Shown: positions 63,250 through 64,000 of the stretch, piece after piece
Layout: each line of letters opens with the position of its first letter
Position numbering within the stretch: the first letter of the stretch is position 1
Source of the DNA: Acanthornis magna
Lineage: Eukaryota; Chordata; Aves; Passeriformes; Acanthizidae
Assembly: GCA_036785705.1 (NCBI GenBank)
Contig: JAWUZG010000004.1
Span: 9,396,501 to 9,460,500, forward strand
Length of the DNA: 64,000 nt
Direction of reading: 5' to 3'
The notes under the pieces: model-generated
The model's database searches: none
What the model was told of the DNA's origin: nothing
What the model saw: only the letters and a program-made list of their open reading frames with translations
Program-made: the position numbers and the translations under genes

Positions 63250-63323
63250 TAAACAAACAAACAAACAAAAACAACAAAACCCCCAACCAAACAAAAACAA
63301 GCAATGAAACAAAACCCCCCAAA
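63250..63323 (+). repeat. A/C-rich low-complexity tract
   Basis: It begins as (AAAC)n and continues as mixed A and C runs including AACCCCC and ACCCCCC. It is one of several similar tracts in the window. Confidence 0.85.
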
Positions 63324-64000
63324 TTAAATCTGCATCTGATAAGGACAGTAAACCTCGCCTATTGAAGTCTAATCTCTCTACTGTACAGGAGATGGCCTTT
63401 ACTATTTGAGATTTCATCTGTTTCATTGCAGAAAGCTGTTACATCTGTCAAACATTTCAGTTTGAAATGAACGCCTGATTTTTTGCCTTTGTATGCTACA
63501 AGAGCACCAGGTTGTCAATCAACAAAAGTACAAAATGAGACAGGATAGGTGATCCACTGCTGTGATTGGCATTTTATTTTTATTTTAAAACATCTTTTTT
63601 CTTCCACAAACTTAAAAATGGCAATATTTTTCTATAGTGGGGAAACAGATGGGAAACATGGATATAGCGAAAGGAGGCCACCCATGGTTCACCCCAGTCC
63701 TGTTTGTCTTGGCTTCTGATGCGCATTCTGTTGAGAGCACTGGTACAGTCCAGGTGGACAAATGGAGCTGTAGGTGACTATCTGTATGAATTTTGTGAAT
63801 GTCAATCCTGTGTGAATGAGATGAAAATATGAATGAGACTTACATACACTCAATTTTGTTATTCTTCACTTTTGTTGTAGTATTAATGCATTGCAACAAA
63901 CCTCATGCAGCCCATAGTATTTAACCAGTAGGGCAGGACCACTTCTGGGTGGGCTCTGTAGGCTTTCAAACTGCCTCCAGGCTAAGGGGTGGTCCAGAAC
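63324..64000 (+). other. PCDH9 intron 2 to window end
   Basis: AT-rich intronic sequence; nothing recognisable. Confidence 0.6.

Noticed and set aside
1..64000. CRISPR arrays, operons, tRNA or rRNA genes
   Set aside because: None seen; the window is vertebrate nuclear sequence.

Overview
This window is vertebrate nuclear DNA, almost certainly from a bird. It has long AT-rich gene-free stretches, several truncated CR1 retroposons of the avian/sauropsid type, and one large intron-poor protocadherin exon behind a strong CpG-island promoter. The recurring A/C-rich (AAACCC-like) tracts are a weak hint of a passerine; I cannot name the species. There is no bacterial operon, CRISPR array, or rRNA or tRNA gene that I can see.

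Layout. From 1 to about 48.3 kb is a gene-poor upstream region, consistent with the gene desert known around PCDH9. It holds CR1 fragments at about 9.4, 10.1, 18.5 and 21.9 kb, a possible solo LTR at about 13.8 kb, older diverged repeats (including two copies of one element at 5.8 and 10.9 kb), microsatellites, and an isolated CpG island at 38.0-38.3 kb carrying an RFX-type X-box and a CTCF-like site. About 1.8 kb from that island, on the minus strand, lies a 51-nt segment with textbook splice sites on both sides (36167-36217).

From 48.3 kb the PCDH9 locus begins on the plus strand. A CpG island with two CCAAT boxes leads into a predicted non-coding first exon (about 48.95-49.61 kb) that contains a polypurine/G-quadruplex tract, a 36-nt poly-T run and several small uORFs. 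A predicted 1.2-kb intron follows, then a large exon (50818-53987) coding for residues 1-1012: signal peptide, seven cadherin repeats, the membrane segment and the first part of the cytoplasmic tail. The frame reads through the splice donor for 20 more codons to a stop at 54050, and an AATAAA lies at 54968. A short, membrane-anchored isoform made by failure to splice is therefore possible. The rest of the window (to 64 kb) is the start of the next intron. It contains a second isolated CpG island (55.0-55.3 kb) followed by a strong splice donor at 55701, and a long G/T-rich, G-quadruplex-prone tract at 57.06-57.21 kb.

The only confident protein-coding gene is PCDH9. All other long reading frames appear to be chance frames, GC-island artefacts, antisense shadows or CR1 sequence. 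Promoter, splice and regulatory calls come from reading motifs by eye and were not tested by alignment or expression data.
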